Shown in pieces: positions 44,562-53,277 of a stretch of DNA of 64,000 bases. A program made the translations under genes and the position numbers. This DNA comes from Saprospirales bacterium (GTDB lineage Bacteria; Bacteroidota; Bacteroidia; Chitinophagales; JADIYW01): NCBI GenBank assembly GCA_016711605.1, contig JADJSS010000009.1:62001-126000 (forward strand). The letters are read 5' to 3'. The notes beneath the pieces are model-generated. The model saw nothing but the letters and a program-made list of their open reading frames with translations. It did not search any database and had not been told where the DNA came from. Positions within the stretch are counted from its first letter, which is position 1; each line of letters begins with the position of its first letter.

Positions 44562-45797
44562 ATGAATCTCGAACTCAACATAGCGAAACGATATTTATTC
44601 AGTAAGAAATCTACGAATGCTATCAATATTATTTCGTTGGTAAGTTCGTTGGCAATGTTTGCTGGCACAATGGCGTTGATTTTAGTATTGTCTGTTTTTA
44701 ATGGTTTAGAAGATTTAGTAAAATCGTTGTATGCTGTTTTTTATGCAGACATTGCAGTGAGTGCTAAAGAAGGTAAAACTTTTGAAATTACCGACAACAT
44801 CAAGCAACAACTTTCTGCAATCAATTATATCGATGCCTATTCATTTACGTTAGAAGAAAATGCCTTATTGGAATATGGCGACCAGCAACATATTTGCACG
44901 GTAAAAGGTGTTGATGACAACTATTTTAAAGTGGTAAAAAACTTTGATACGTTTATGGTTGATGGTAAAAAAATATTACATCAAGATAGTATTTCATACT
45001 GTATAGTTGGAATTGGTGTAGCTCAAAAATTGGGTTTAAACGCCGCACAAGCATTCAATCCTGTTTCTATATATATGCCTAAAAAAAGCAGCAGCAGTTT
45101 TGCATCTATGGAAAATGCGTTTAATAAAAGTTACGTTACATCAGCTGGTGCATTTGCTGTTTCTGATGAATTTGATACAAAATATACGTTTGTACCATTG
45201 TCCTTTTTTCAATCTCTAACTGACAATTTTGGCAAAGCATCACAAATAGAAATTAATTTAAAAAACAAGAAAAACACAGAACAGGTTATATCTATCATAC
45301 AACAAAAACTTGGAAAAACATTTACAGTAAAAAGCAGATACGAACAAAATGAAGTGTTGTACAAAATTTTAAAAAGCGAAAAATGGATTACGTTTGCCAT
45401 TCTGGTGTTAATCATGATTATCGCATCGTTTAATATTATCGGTGCTTTATCGATGTTGGTTTTAGAAAAAAAGAAAGATATAGCGACACTTACAGCATTG
45501 GGTTTTGCCAAACAAAGTATTGTTAAATTGTTCTTATTGGAAGGAATTTTAATGTCGTGTGTTGGTGCATTTTTAGGTATGTTTGTTGCATTTATATTGT
45601 GTATTTTACAACAAAAAGTTGGAATTGTGCCTATGCCTGGAACTTCATTTTTGGTGAAATATTATCCAGTTCAAATGCAGGCACTTGATTTTATAACTGT
45701 ATCATTAGTTGTGTTAATTATTAGTATTTTAGCTGCCTATTTTCCTGCAAAAAAAGCTGCTGCTGCTGTAGAAAAAGAGTATTTGGAATATTTGTAG
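44562..45797 (+). CDS. LolC/LolE-like ABC transporter permease (FtsX family)
   Basis: 411 residues. Helix 1 at about 22-45, a MacB/LolE-type periplasmic domain (about 50-265), then three helices in an FtsX domain (about 280-405: MIIASFNIIGALSMLVLEKKKDIATLTALGF, read in pieces). Nearest role is release of lipoproteins from the inner membrane with a LolD ATPase, which is not encoded here. rbfA followed by such a permease is a recurrent arrangement in the phylum. Confidence 0.9.
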   Translation: MNLELNIAKRYLFSKKSTNAINIISLVSSLAMFAGTMALILVLSVFNGLEDLVKSLYAVFYADIAVSAKEGKTFEITDNIKQQLSAINYIDAYSFTLEENALLEYGDQQHICTVKGVDDNYFKVVKNFDTFMVDGKKILHQDSISYCIVGIGVAQKLGLNAAQAFNPVSIYMPKKSSSSFASMENAFNKSYVTSAGAFAVSDEFDTKYTFVPLSFFQSLTDNFGKASQIEINLKNKKNTEQVISIIQQKLGKTFTVKSRYEQNEVLYKILKSEKWITFAILVLIMIIASFNIIGALSMLVLEKKKDIATLTALGFAKQSIVKLFLLEGILMSCVGAFLGMFVAFILCILQQKVGIVPMPGTSFLVKYYPVQMQALDFITVSLVVLIISILAAYFPAKKAAAAVEKEYLEYL

Positions 45798-45859
45798 GAA
45801 AGTGAAAGTGTATTGATGTACTGAATGCGTCAACTTTTTAAAATAATAAAAATCATTGT

Positions 45860-46405
45860 ATGAAAAAAATCGTCTTTTATATTTTATTTGTGTCTTTTGT
45901 ACACAGCACATTTGCACAAAGCGATTCATTTAAAACCAATATTGAAACTGCAGTCAACACAAAAGGTTTTTTGCTAAAACAAGATATTTTTGTGCTGGAA
46001 GATTTTGGAAAATTTAGAATTGGTGCTGTAAAAATAACCAACCTAGAAAATTTTTCAATCACAAGTGGTGCAAAAATTATTCATATTATCCAAGAAGGAA
46101 AAACATTTAAATCGTATTATAATTATATCGATCGCGAAGAAATAGATGGTTTAATTACAGCATTACAATACATGAAAACGATGATAAAAAGTAAAGCAAT
46201 TCCATCTAATTATACAGAAATAAAGTTTGCAACAAAATCTGGATTTTTAGTGCAATTATCTACCATATTAAATACTGCAAATAATTTAGATTGGAGTTTT
46301 TCTGTTCAAACAAATGTTGCAGTTGAAAAATCGTATATCGTTTATACTACTGCTGATATTGATAAATTGCAAAAAGTTTTAGAACAAATAAAAAGTAAGT
46401 TGTAA
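45860..46405 (+). CDS. Secreted protein of unknown function
   Basis: 181 residues. Signal peptide 1-20 (ends TFAQS), then a small mixed domain (DFGKFRIGAVKITNLEN, YNYIDREEIDGLITALQYMK). No family recognised. It is followed within 4 bases by the end of convergent galE. Confidence 0.65.
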   Translation: MKKIVFYILFVSFVHSTFAQSDSFKTNIETAVNTKGFLLKQDIFVLEDFGKFRIGAVKITNLENFSITSGAKIIHIIQEGKTFKSYYNYIDREEIDGLITALQYMKTMIKSKAIPSNYTEIKFATKSGFLVQLSTILNTANNLDWSFSVQTNVAVEKSYIVYTTADIDKLQKVLEQIKSKL

Positions 46406-46408
46406 GTT

Positions 46409-47434
46409 TTACAATTTCAATTCTTGCATTTTATTTTCCCAATTCCAAGCACTGAGCATGGCATCTTCAATGTTGTATTTGCAATTCCAGTTTAATGCTT
46501 GTTGTGCTCTTGTATTATCAGCATACACAGCAACTACATCACCAGCGCGGCGCGGACCAATTGTATAATTTAGTTTTTTATTGCTTACTTTTTCAAACGC
46601 AGCAATGGCTTCCAGAACAGAAACACCATTTCCTGTTCCTAAATTAAATACTTCACAATTGGTTTTATTTTTTTTATCGATCAAAAATTGCAATGCCAAC
46701 GTGTGAGCATTTGCGATGTCACAAACATGTATGTAATCACGCACACAGCTTCCATCTCGCGTGTTGTAATCGTTTCCGAAAACTGTTAATTCATCTAGTT
46801 TTCCAATCGCAGTTTGCGTGATATATGGAACCAAATTATTTGGTTTTTCAATTGGAATTTCACCAATCAACGCAGATGGATGCGCACCAACAGGATTGAA
46901 ATAACGCAATAAAATATGTTGTTGAATTGGATTTACAGTTGCGAAATTTCGGATAATATCTTCACCAATTTGTTTGGTATGTGCGTACGGACTTTCAGCA
47001 TTTTTTATTGGTGTATTTTCCGTTACAGGCAATTCATCCGCATTTCCATACACCGAACACGATGATGAAAAAACAAAATTTGGAATGGAAAAAGATTTCA
47101 TTCCAATTAACACATTCAGCAACGAATCAATGTTGTTTGCGTAATACATCAACGGTTTTTCTACTGATTCGCCAACAGATTTTAAAGCAGCAAAATGAAT
47201 AATTCCAACAGCGTCTTTATGCTCTTGCAAAACTTTTAATGTTGCATTTCTGTCGCACAAATCGATGTTGTAAAACGTTGGTTTTTTATTTGTAATTTTT
47301 TCAATTCCTTCTAATGCATATTTATTTGAGCGCGATAAATTATCGATACAAATTACTTCAAAATTATGTTCTAGTAAATCTACTATCGTATGAGAACCGA
47401 TATAACCTGTGCCACCTGTTACTATTACTTTCAT
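46409..47434 (-). CDS. galE: UDP-glucose 4-epimerase
   Basis: 341 residues from the ATG at 47434. NAD-binding GGTGYIGS at 7-14, Ser cluster FSSSCSVYG at 122-130, catalytic YxxxK at Y150/K154. It interconverts UDP-glucose and UDP-galactose for surface polysaccharide. The frame is open a further 19 codons upstream (to TTG 47491) with a non-GalE sequence that belongs to the leader element at 47462-47535. If that element's in-frame TAG were read through, the leader peptide would fuse to GalE. Confidence 0.95.
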   Translation of the reverse strand: MKVIVTGGTGYIGSHTIVDLLEHNFEVICIDNLSRSNKYALEGIEKITNKKPTFYNIDLCDRNATLKVLQEHKDAVGIIHFAALKSVGESVEKPLMYYANNIDSLLNVLIGMKSFSIPNFVFSSSCSVYGNADELPVTENTPIKNAESPYAHTKQIGEDIIRNFATVNPIQQHILLRYFNPVGAHPSALIGEIPIEKPNNLVPYITQTAIGKLDELTVFGNDYNTRDGSCVRDYIHVCDIANAHTLALQFLIDKKNKTNCEVFNLGTGNGVSVLEAIAAFEKVSNKKLNYTIGPRRAGDVVAVYADNTRAQQALNWNCKYNIEDAMLSAWNWENKMQELKL

Positions 47435-47461
47435 GTGTTTATTTTTATTGTTTTTATTGGC

Positions 47462-47535
47462 GCATTCCGAAACTTCGGAAGTAATATCCAACTAATCATT
47501 TGCTTTTGTTGTGCAAACACTCATGGATATTTCAT
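47462..47535 (-). repeat. Leader element, copy A (galE 5' region)
   Basis: 74 bp on the minus strand, ending 27 bases before the galE ATG. It opens with ATGAAATATCCATGAG and ends with GGATATTACTTCCGAAG plus TTTCGGAATGC. Both ends match copy B at 50984-51057, with identical 35-base spacing from the ATGAG to GGATATT. AATATCCA can pair with TGGATATT and TTCCGAA with TTCGGAA. It encodes MSVCTTKAND, then TAG, then LDITSEVSEC in the same frame; copy B has TAT (Tyr) at that codon. Confidence 0.75.
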
Positions 47536-47594
47536 GAATTAATTGTTGATTTGTAGAATTATTGAATTGTAAAATTTCACTTTCACCATCACTT

Positions 47595-48455
47595 TCACTT
47601 TAAAATATCTAACAAATATTGACCATAACCACTTTTTAATAATGGTTTTGCTATGTCGCGCAATTGTTGCTCAGTTATAAATCCTTTTCTGTAAGCAACT
47701 TCCTCAATGCAACCAACTTTTAAACCTTGTCGTTGTTCAATTACTTGCACAAATTGCGATGCCTGCATCAACGAATCAAATGTACCTGTATCTAACCATG
47801 CAGTGCCTCTGTCTAAAATACCAACTTTTAATTTTCCACGTTCTAAATAAATTTTATTTACATCTGTAATTTCATATTCACCACGTGGACTTGGTTTTAA
47901 TTCTTCTGCAATTTTTACTACATCATTATCATAAAAATACAAACCAGGAACAGCATAATTTGATTTTGGATTTGTTGGTTTTTCTTCAATAGAAATGGCT
48001 TTAAAATCTTTATCAAATTCAACCACACCATATCTTTCTGGATCTGAAACATGATACGCATAAATAACACCACCATCTGGATCATTATTTTTAGTTAATA
48101 AATCCATTAAACCAGAACCATAAAAAATATTATCACCTAAAACTAACGCTACTTTATCGTTTCCAATAAATTCTTTTCCAATAACAAACGCTTGAGCTAA
48201 ACCATTCGGCACTTCTTGAATTGCATAATGAAAATTGCAACCATAAATTTTTCCATCACCAAGTAAACGTTGAAAATTCGGCATATCATGTGGTGTTGAT
48301 ATAATCAGAATTTCATTAATTCCTGCTTGCATCAAAACCGACAACGGATAATAAATCATCGGTTTGTCGTAAATCGGCATTATTTGTTTGCTAATTGCAT
48401 ACGTTATTGGATATAATCGTGTTCCTGAGCCGCCTGCTAAAATGATTCCTTTCAT
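47595..48455 (-). CDS. rfbA: Glucose-1-phosphate thymidylyltransferase
   Basis: 286 residues, full length. Nucleotide-binding GGSGTRLYPIT at 8-18; EKPTNPKSNYAV and ITDVNKIYLERG are conserved. It makes dTDP-glucose for dTDP-rhamnose. rfbB/C/D are not in the window. Its ATG overlaps the stop of a short upstream ORF (AGATGA), see 48452-48532. Confidence 0.95.
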   Translation of the reverse strand: MKGIILAGGSGTRLYPITYAISKQIMPIYDKPMIYYPLSVLMQAGINEILIISTPHDMPNFQRLLGDGKIYGCNFHYAIQEVPNGLAQAFVIGKEFIGNDKVALVLGDNIFYGSGLMDLLTKNNDPDGGVIYAYHVSDPERYGVVEFDKDFKAISIEEKPTNPKSNYAVPGLYFYDNDVVKIAEELKPSPRGEYEITDVNKIYLERGKLKVGILDRGTAWLDTGTFDSLMQASQFVQVIEQRQGLKVGCIEEVAYRKGFITEQQLRDIAKPLLKSGYGQYLLDILK

Positions 48456-48532
48456 CTGTTTATTTTTTTTGTTTTTAATAGAGCAGATGCAATTCGCAAA
48501 TAATCATTGTTGTTTAATGTGCGAATACTCAT
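48452..48532 (-). CDS. Short leader ORF of rfbA (copy C of the leader family)
   Basis: 26 codons: MSIRTLNNNDYLRIASALL, then KTKKINR, ending in a TGA that overlaps the rfbA ATG. Alignment with copy B gives M-S-x-x-T-L-N-x-x-[DE]-Y-[LM]-x-I-x-S and a shared T-K-K-I near the end. Several differences are synonymous or conservative, which hints at selection on the peptide. It lacks the TTCCGAA palindrome, but ATTCGCA/TGCGAAT within it can form a 7-bp stem. An ATG two codons further upstream is also in frame. Confidence 0.45.
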   Translation of the reverse strand: MSIRTLNNNDYLRIASALLKTKKINR

Positions 48533-48647
48533 GCTCATTTTATGTATATTTAATTTATAGAAAAATAAGATTAATAATTGATTGTTAGTAATTATCCACA
48601 AAAATACATACTTAAATACAGTAAATTGAATATGTTTGTGTAGAAAA

Positions 48648-48678
48648 TTGGTATATTGAATAAATTATGTTAATTTTG
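48648..48678 (+). promoter_or_regulatory. Promoter of the PhoB/PhoR-like pair
   Basis: TTG (48648-48650), 20-base spacer, TAATTTTG (48671-48678). Both boxes and the spacing match the phylum consensus; start codon 29 bases downstream. Confidence 0.75.
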
Positions 48679-48707
48679 CGTTAACACATTTAAATAATTA
48701 TAAGATT

Positions 48708-49394
48708 ATGGCTGAAAAAACATTTAAAATCTTGGTAGTAGATGACGAACCAGATATTCTCGAATTCTTGAGTTACAATTTAGAAAAAGAAGGTTTTTTA
48801 GTAGAAACTGCTGAAAACGGAAAGCAAGCATTAGAAAAAGCGAAAAAGAATCAACCTGATATCGTATTATTAGATGTGATGATGCCTGAAATGGATGGTA
48901 TTGAAGCTTGCAGAACTTTACGTGAAATGCCTCAATTTGAAAACACAATCATAGCGTTTTTAACAGCACGCACGGAAGATTATTCTCAAATCGCAGGTTT
49001 TGAAACAGGTGCTGATGATTATATCAGTAAACCAATAAAACCAAGAGTTTTAGTGAGTCGTTTGCGTGCGTTATTGCGCAGATACGAAGCAAAAGAAGCA
49101 AAATCTACTTTCTTAGACGTAGGAAATATTCAAATAGACAGAGAACGTTATTTAATCATCTTCAATGGTAAAGAAATGGCAGTTCCTCGCAAAGAGTTTG
49201 AATTAATTTATTTATTAGCTTCAAAACCTGGTAAAGTATTTAAGCGTGATGAAATCTTGAACGAAATTTGGGGTCGAGATATCATTGTTGGCGACAGAAC
49301 TATTGATGTTCATATTCGTAAACTACGCGAAAAATTAGGCGAAGATTTAATAAAAACGGTAAAAGGAATTGGTTACAAATTTGAAGAACAATAA
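48708..49394 (+). CDS. OmpR/PhoB-family response regulator
   Basis: 228 residues. Receiver 6-122 with D12/D13 and phosphoacceptor D56 (LLDVMMPEMDG), Thr in FLTAR and Lys in YISKPIKP. Winged-helix DNA-binding domain about 130-226 (VPRKEFELIYLLASKPGKVF, RTIDVHIRKLREKLG). It is the first gene of a two-gene operon with its sensor kinase. Closest by layout to PhoB, so phosphate control is a reasonable but unproven guess. Confidence 0.93.
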   Translation: MAEKTFKILVVDDEPDILEFLSYNLEKEGFLVETAENGKQALEKAKKNQPDIVLLDVMMPEMDGIEACRTLREMPQFENTIIAFLTARTEDYSQIAGFETGADDYISKPIKPRVLVSRLRALLRRYEAKEAKSTFLDVGNIQIDRERYLIIFNGKEMAVPRKEFELIYLLASKPGKVFKRDEILNEIWGRDIIVGDRTIDVHIRKLREKLGEDLIKTVKGIGYKFEEQ

Positions 49395-49400
49395 GAAATT

Positions 49401-50444
49401 ATGAGAAGAACTCCTTCTCCAAATACAATATCAATTTATAGCAGTTTGGCAGTAGCATTTTTTTCTACTGCCATCTTTTTATGTATTAGTTTAATTTTCA
49501 GACTACACACTCCAGCAAAATACTATTTAATTATTGTTTCAATTATCTTAATAGTAACATTTTTTTTGTTTAGATTTATTTTGGTTCGGTTTATTTATAA
49601 TAAAATAAAAATTATTTATAAAACGATTGGCAAACCATTAAAATTTGAAAATGAAATAAGAACTGGTAGCAGCAACTTAATAAAAACAGTAGAACGTGAT
49701 GTGGCTGAATGGGCAATCAATAAAAACAAACGCATTCGTGAATTGCAACGTATGGAACAGTATCGCAAAGAGTTTGTTGGTAATGTTTCGCACGAATTAA
49801 AAACACCTATTTTTAATGCGCAAGGTTATATAGAGTCTGTTTTAGAAAGCGATTTAGACGATCCTGAATTCATCAAAAAATACTTAGAAAAAGCAAATTC
49901 TAACATTGAACGGCTGGAAACTATTGTGAGTGATTTGCTCGAAATTTCAAAATTTGAATCTGGACGAATTCAATTAGAGAAAGAAGCATTTGATGTTGTA
50001 AAGCTAATTAAAAAAGTTTTTTTTCAGTACCAGCATATTACTGAACAGCAACACACAAAACTTACTGTACACGGTGATGATAATACTTATTTTGTCTTTG
50101 CAGATAAAAACAGAATCACACAAGTATTGGAAAATTTAATTTCAAACTCTATTAAATATGGTAAGGAATATGGTAATACCAATATTTATTTTCATGATTT
50201 AGATGAACAATATTTAATTGAAATTTCCGATGATGGTCCTGGAATTTCTGCAGAACATTTACCACGTTTATTTGAGCGTTTTTATAGAGCAGACAAAAGC
50301 AGAAACCGAAAAATAAATGGAACAGGTTTAGGTCTTTCTATTGTAAAAAACATCATTGAAGCGCACGATCAGTCCATTAATGTTCGTAGTGAATTAGGTA
50401 AAGGAACTACGTTTAGTTTTACCTTGCAAAAACATATTGAATAA
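49401..50444 (+). CDS. Membrane sensor histidine kinase, PhoR-like
   Basis: 347 residues. Helices at about 11-34 and 42-64 with almost no loop between, so it has no periplasmic sensor domain. A linker of about 55 residues follows. HisKA has phospho-His131 (VGNVSHELKTPIF); HATPase_c has NLISNSIKYG, SDDGPGIS, RFYRADKSRNRKINGTG-type and GLGLSIV boxes. The PhoR architecture of the Bacteroidota/Firmicutes short type fits. Six bases after the regulator. Confidence 0.92.
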   Translation: MRRTPSPNTISIYSSLAVAFFSTAIFLCISLIFRLHTPAKYYLIIVSIILIVTFFLFRFILVRFIYNKIKIIYKTIGKPLKFENEIRTGSSNLIKTVERDVAEWAINKNKRIRELQRMEQYRKEFVGNVSHELKTPIFNAQGYIESVLESDLDDPEFIKKYLEKANSNIERLETIVSDLLEISKFESGRIQLEKEAFDVVKLIKKVFFQYQHITEQQHTKLTVHGDDNTYFVFADKNRITQVLENLISNSIKYGKEYGNTNIYFHDLDEQYLIEISDDGPGISAEHLPRLFERFYRADKSRNRKINGTGLGLSIVKNIIEAHDQSINVRSELGKGTTFSFTLQKHIE

Positions 50445-50450
50445 ATCCTC

Positions 50451-50903
50451 TTAAGCATACTTCTTTATAATTTCATCGCATGCTTTATCCAGCATTTGAA
50501 ATACTTCTTCAAAACCATCATCACTAAAATACGGATCTGGTACACTCATCAATTCATCAGGATATACTTCATCTAAAATTAATTTTATTTTCATTTCTTC
50601 TGTTGCATCTAAAGCCCAACTTTTTAAATCTTTAAAATTGGAAGTGTCCATCGCAAAAATTAAATCAAATTCTTCATAATCGGTACTGCGAATACTACGT
50701 GCACGTTGTTCTGAAATATCGATACCATACTTAGCTGCAACTTTTATGCTTCGCACATCAGGAGCCGAGCCCAAATGCCATTTTCCTGTTCCTGCACTGT
50801 CTACATACCAATCTAAATTTTGCTGTTTGCATTTGTGCTTCAAAATACCTTCTGCCAAAGGCGAGCGACAAATATTACCTAAACAAACCATTAATACTTT
50901 CAT
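50451..50903 (-). CDS. Low-molecular-weight protein-tyrosine phosphatase
   Basis: 150 residues. P-loop C7-LGNIC-R13-S with the general acid Asp123 in VPDPYF. Such enzymes dephosphorylate tyrosine kinases of polysaccharide export or other proteins. Convergent with the kinase gene, 6 bases apart. Confidence 0.93.
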   Translation of the reverse strand: MKVLMVCLGNICRSPLAEGILKHKCKQQNLDWYVDSAGTGKWHLGSAPDVRSIKVAAKYGIDISEQRARSIRSTDYEEFDLIFAMDTSNFKDLKSWALDATEEMKIKLILDEVYPDELMSVPDPYFSDDGFEEVFQMLDKACDEIIKKYA

Positions 50904-50960
50904 GAAAATAAATTTAAATAATGAAACTAGAAAGTGTGAAAATATAAAAAATCATTTGAT

Positions 50961-50968
50961 TACTTTTG
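50961..50968 (+). promoter_or_regulatory. -7 box of the FKBP transcript
   Basis: TACTTTTG, 15 bases ahead of leader element B. If used, the transcript starts at about 50974, so the whole element is untranslated leader. Confidence 0.4.
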
Positions 50969-50983
50969 AATTTTAAAATCAAC

Positions 50984-51057
50984 ATGAAATATCCATGAGC
51001 GCACACACACTAAACACAGAAGAATATATGGATATTCCTTCCGAAGTTTCGGAATGC
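50984..51057 (+). repeat. Leader element, copy B (FKBP gene 5' region)
   Basis: 74 bp, the same length and end blocks as copy A but in opposite orientation. AATATCCAT and ATGGATATT form a perfect 9-bp stem across about 34 bases. TTCCGAA-gt-TTCGGAA (51039-51054) forms a second hairpin. The element ends 26 bases before the FKBP ATG. It begins with a four-codon ORF, MKYP, whose TGA overlaps the ATG of the 30-codon ORF. Confidence 0.75.
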
Positions 51058-51087
51058 ACAACTAAAAAAATAATTCCATACAGATGA
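50995..51087 (+). CDS. Short leader ORF of the FKBP gene
   Basis: 30 codons: MSAHTLNTEEYMDIPSEVSE, then CTTKKIIPYR, ending in a TGA that overlaps the FKBP ATG (AGATGA), as in the rfbA leader. The stop/start overlap alone is weak evidence, because any gene starting ATGA creates it. The support is the peptide similarity to copies A and C. Role unknown. Confidence 0.45.
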   Translation: MSAHTLNTEEYMDIPSEVSECTTKKIIPYR

Positions 51088-51929
51088 AACAAAAATTAAT
51101 CATCTTGTTTTTGCTATTACCAATTTTGGTGTTTTCATTGAATAAAAGAAAATGGAAAAAAACGAGTGATGGAATTTATTACAAAATTTTTACGGACACT
51201 GAAAACAAAATAAAACCAGTATATAACGATTATGTTTGGATGCATTTAAGTAAATATGCATCTAAAAAAAAAGAGCAATTTAATACACGAGTTTTTGACA
51301 AAGAAAAAGGTGTGGAAATGCAATTAAAGTATTCAGAAAAAAAAGGTGAAATAACTCCTTTTTTTTTACTGATGGAAATTGGTGATTCTGCCATTGTTAA
51401 GATTCCAAAACACTTATTAGATAGCAATGGAAGCAAAAAAAAGTATTACACTTATAAATTAAACCTCATCGATTTTAAACCACTTGCGATTTATGAATAC
51501 GAAAAGAAAGAAAAATATGAGCAACAAATTATCATCGATTCTCTAGCGATTCTAGATTATTTGAAAAATGAAAATTTAGCTGATTTTATACAAGATGAAT
51601 TGGGAATTTGGTATAAACGAACAGAAACTGCTGAAGGAAAACCTGTAGAAGAAAACAAACCAATTTCAATACATTACAAAGGAAAATTATTAAACAAAGA
51701 AGAGTTTGATAACTCATACGATCGTAAACAAACGTTGAATTTTATACTCAATAAAAAACAGGTAATTGAAGGTTTAGATAAATCGTTATTACATTTTTTT
51801 TATGGCGACAAAGGAATCATTATTATTCCAAGTAGATTGGCTTACGGCGACAAAGAAGTTGGAAAAATTCCACAGAATTCTGTGTTGATTTTTGAAGTGG
51901 AGATTTTGCCTTCCAAAAAAGAAAATTAA
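51084..51929 (+). CDS. FKBP-type peptidyl-prolyl isomerase, exported
   Basis: 281 residues. Signal peptide 1-18. Residues about 40-135 look like a degenerate first FKBP domain (PFFLLMEIGDSAIVKIPKHLL). The C-terminal FKBP_C (about 185-278) is better preserved: ISIHYKGKLLNKEEFDNSYD, VIEGLDKSLLHFFYGDKG, IPSRLAYGDKEVGKIPQNSVL. It speeds proline isomerisation in secreted proteins. Convergent with dnaN. Confidence 0.9.
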   Translation: MKQKLIILFLLLPILVFSLNKRKWKKTSDGIYYKIFTDTENKIKPVYNDYVWMHLSKYASKKKEQFNTRVFDKEKGVEMQLKYSEKKGEITPFFLLMEIGDSAIVKIPKHLLDSNGSKKKYYTYKLNLIDFKPLAIYEYEKKEKYEQQIIIDSLAILDYLKNENLADFIQDELGIWYKRTETAEGKPVEENKPISIHYKGKLLNKEEFDNSYDRKQTLNFILNKKQVIEGLDKSLLHFFYGDKGIIIIPSRLAYGDKEVGKIPQNSVLIFEVEILPSKKEN

Positions 51930-51965
51930 ATAAAGTATATTTTACTAATTGCTAAAATAAAAAAA

Positions 51966-51987
51966 ACCATCAGCGAATACTGATGGT
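51966..51987 (-). terminator. Rho-independent terminator of dnaN
   Basis: ACCATCAG-cgaata-CTGATGGT, 8-bp stem, followed on the minus strand by a run of T. It lies 65 bases after the dnaN stop and may also stop the convergent FKBP transcript. Confidence 0.85.
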
Positions 51988-52051
51988 CTTGTTGGTTTCA
52001 TTTGGTTGGTTATATATTTTTTATTTTGAACGATTAAATCGTTTAAAAAAC

Positions 52052-53167
52052 TTAGTTATTTAACATTACTGGCATCACCAACATCAACAAATCTTCAGCT
52101 TCATCTTTTTCTGTTGGACGAATAATTCCTGCTCTGTTTGGTGTTGACAATTCGATATTGATTTCATTGCTATCTAAAGCAGCCAGCATTTCTAATAAAA
52201 ATTTAGCGTTGAAACCAATTTCCATGGCGTTGCCTTTGTAATCGCAATTAATTTTTTCTGCAGCTTCGTTAGAAAAATCTAAATCTTGTGCAGAAACAGC
52301 TAATTCAGAACCAGCCATTTTTAAAACTACCTGATGTGTAGTTTTATTTGAGAAGATAGATGTTCTGCGCAACGAAGCATATAAATCATCTTTTAAAACT
52401 GTCAATAAATTTGGATTTTCTTTAGGAATTACTGCATTGTAATCTGGATATTTTGCATCAATTAAACGGCAAATCAATTTGATATTATCAAATGTAAAAA
52501 ATGCATTTGATTTATTAAATTGAACAGCAACTTCTGTTTCATTATTTGGCACCACTGCTTTCAACAAATTCAATGCTTTTTTGGGAACGATGAATGATGC
52601 ATTTCCACCATTAATATCATTTCTATTGTATTTTACTAATTTGTGTGCATCTGTTGCAACAAACGTAATACCATTTTCATTTAACTGAAATAAAACACCT
52701 GTCATCGCAGGACGCAATTCATCATTGCTCACTGCAAATAAAGTTTTTACAACACCTTTATTCAATACAGACGATGGAATCATTACTTCTTCAACACCTT
52801 CTGCAACTGGTTCTTTTGGAAAATCAGCACTGTTTTCACCACTTAATTTATATTTACCATTATCTGTTGTGATTTCAATTCCATTTGTAGTTTCATCTAC
52901 AGAGATAGTAATTGGTTGCTCAGGCAATGCTTTTAAACTATCTAATAAAATTCTTGCAGGAATGGCAACTTTAAAATCTTCTTTTGATTCTACATCCATT
53001 TCTACTGACATAGTTGTATCTAAATCTGTAGCGGTTATAGATAATTTATTCTTTTCAATATCAAACAAAAAATCTTCTAAAATTGGCAACACGGTGTTGG
53101 TGCTGATAACGCCACTAATTTTTTGTAAGTTTTTTAATAATTGTGCTGATGATACAACAAATCTCAT
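52052..53167 (-). CDS. dnaN: DNA polymerase III beta subunit (sliding clamp)
   Basis: 371 residues, three clamp domains. MRFVVSSAQLLKNLQKISGVIS at the start and LRPAMTGVLFQ in the middle are typical, with the C-terminal IIRPTEKDEAEDLLMLVMPVML binding the polymerase. Not next to dnaA, so not an origin marker here. Divergent from a glycosyltransferase gene. Confidence 0.96.
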   Translation of the reverse strand: MRFVVSSAQLLKNLQKISGVISTNTVLPILEDFLFDIEKNKLSITATDLDTTMSVEMDVESKEDFKVAIPARILLDSLKALPEQPITISVDETTNGIEITTDNGKYKLSGENSADFPKEPVAEGVEEVMIPSSVLNKGVVKTLFAVSNDELRPAMTGVLFQLNENGITFVATDAHKLVKYNRNDINGGNASFIVPKKALNLLKAVVPNNETEVAVQFNKSNAFFTFDNIKLICRLIDAKYPDYNAVIPKENPNLLTVLKDDLYASLRRTSIFSNKTTHQVVLKMAGSELAVSAQDLDFSNEAAEKINCDYKGNAMEIGFNAKFLLEMLAALDSNEINIELSTPNRAGIIRPTEKDEAEDLLMLVMPVMLNN

Positions 53168-53277
53168 ACTGTGTAATTTTATGCGAAGTTACACAATTCA
53201 AATTAATATAAAATGCGTTGAAAATCTTATCTTTCGACACCTGTGCATAAGTGTTTATAAGTGCAGACGTTAAAAAC

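Noticed and set aside
45826..45864. 12-codon ORF (MRQLFKIIKIIV) with TGA overlapping the start of the secreted protein at 45860
   Set aside because: Any gene starting ATGA creates such an overlap; the peptide does not resemble the leader family.
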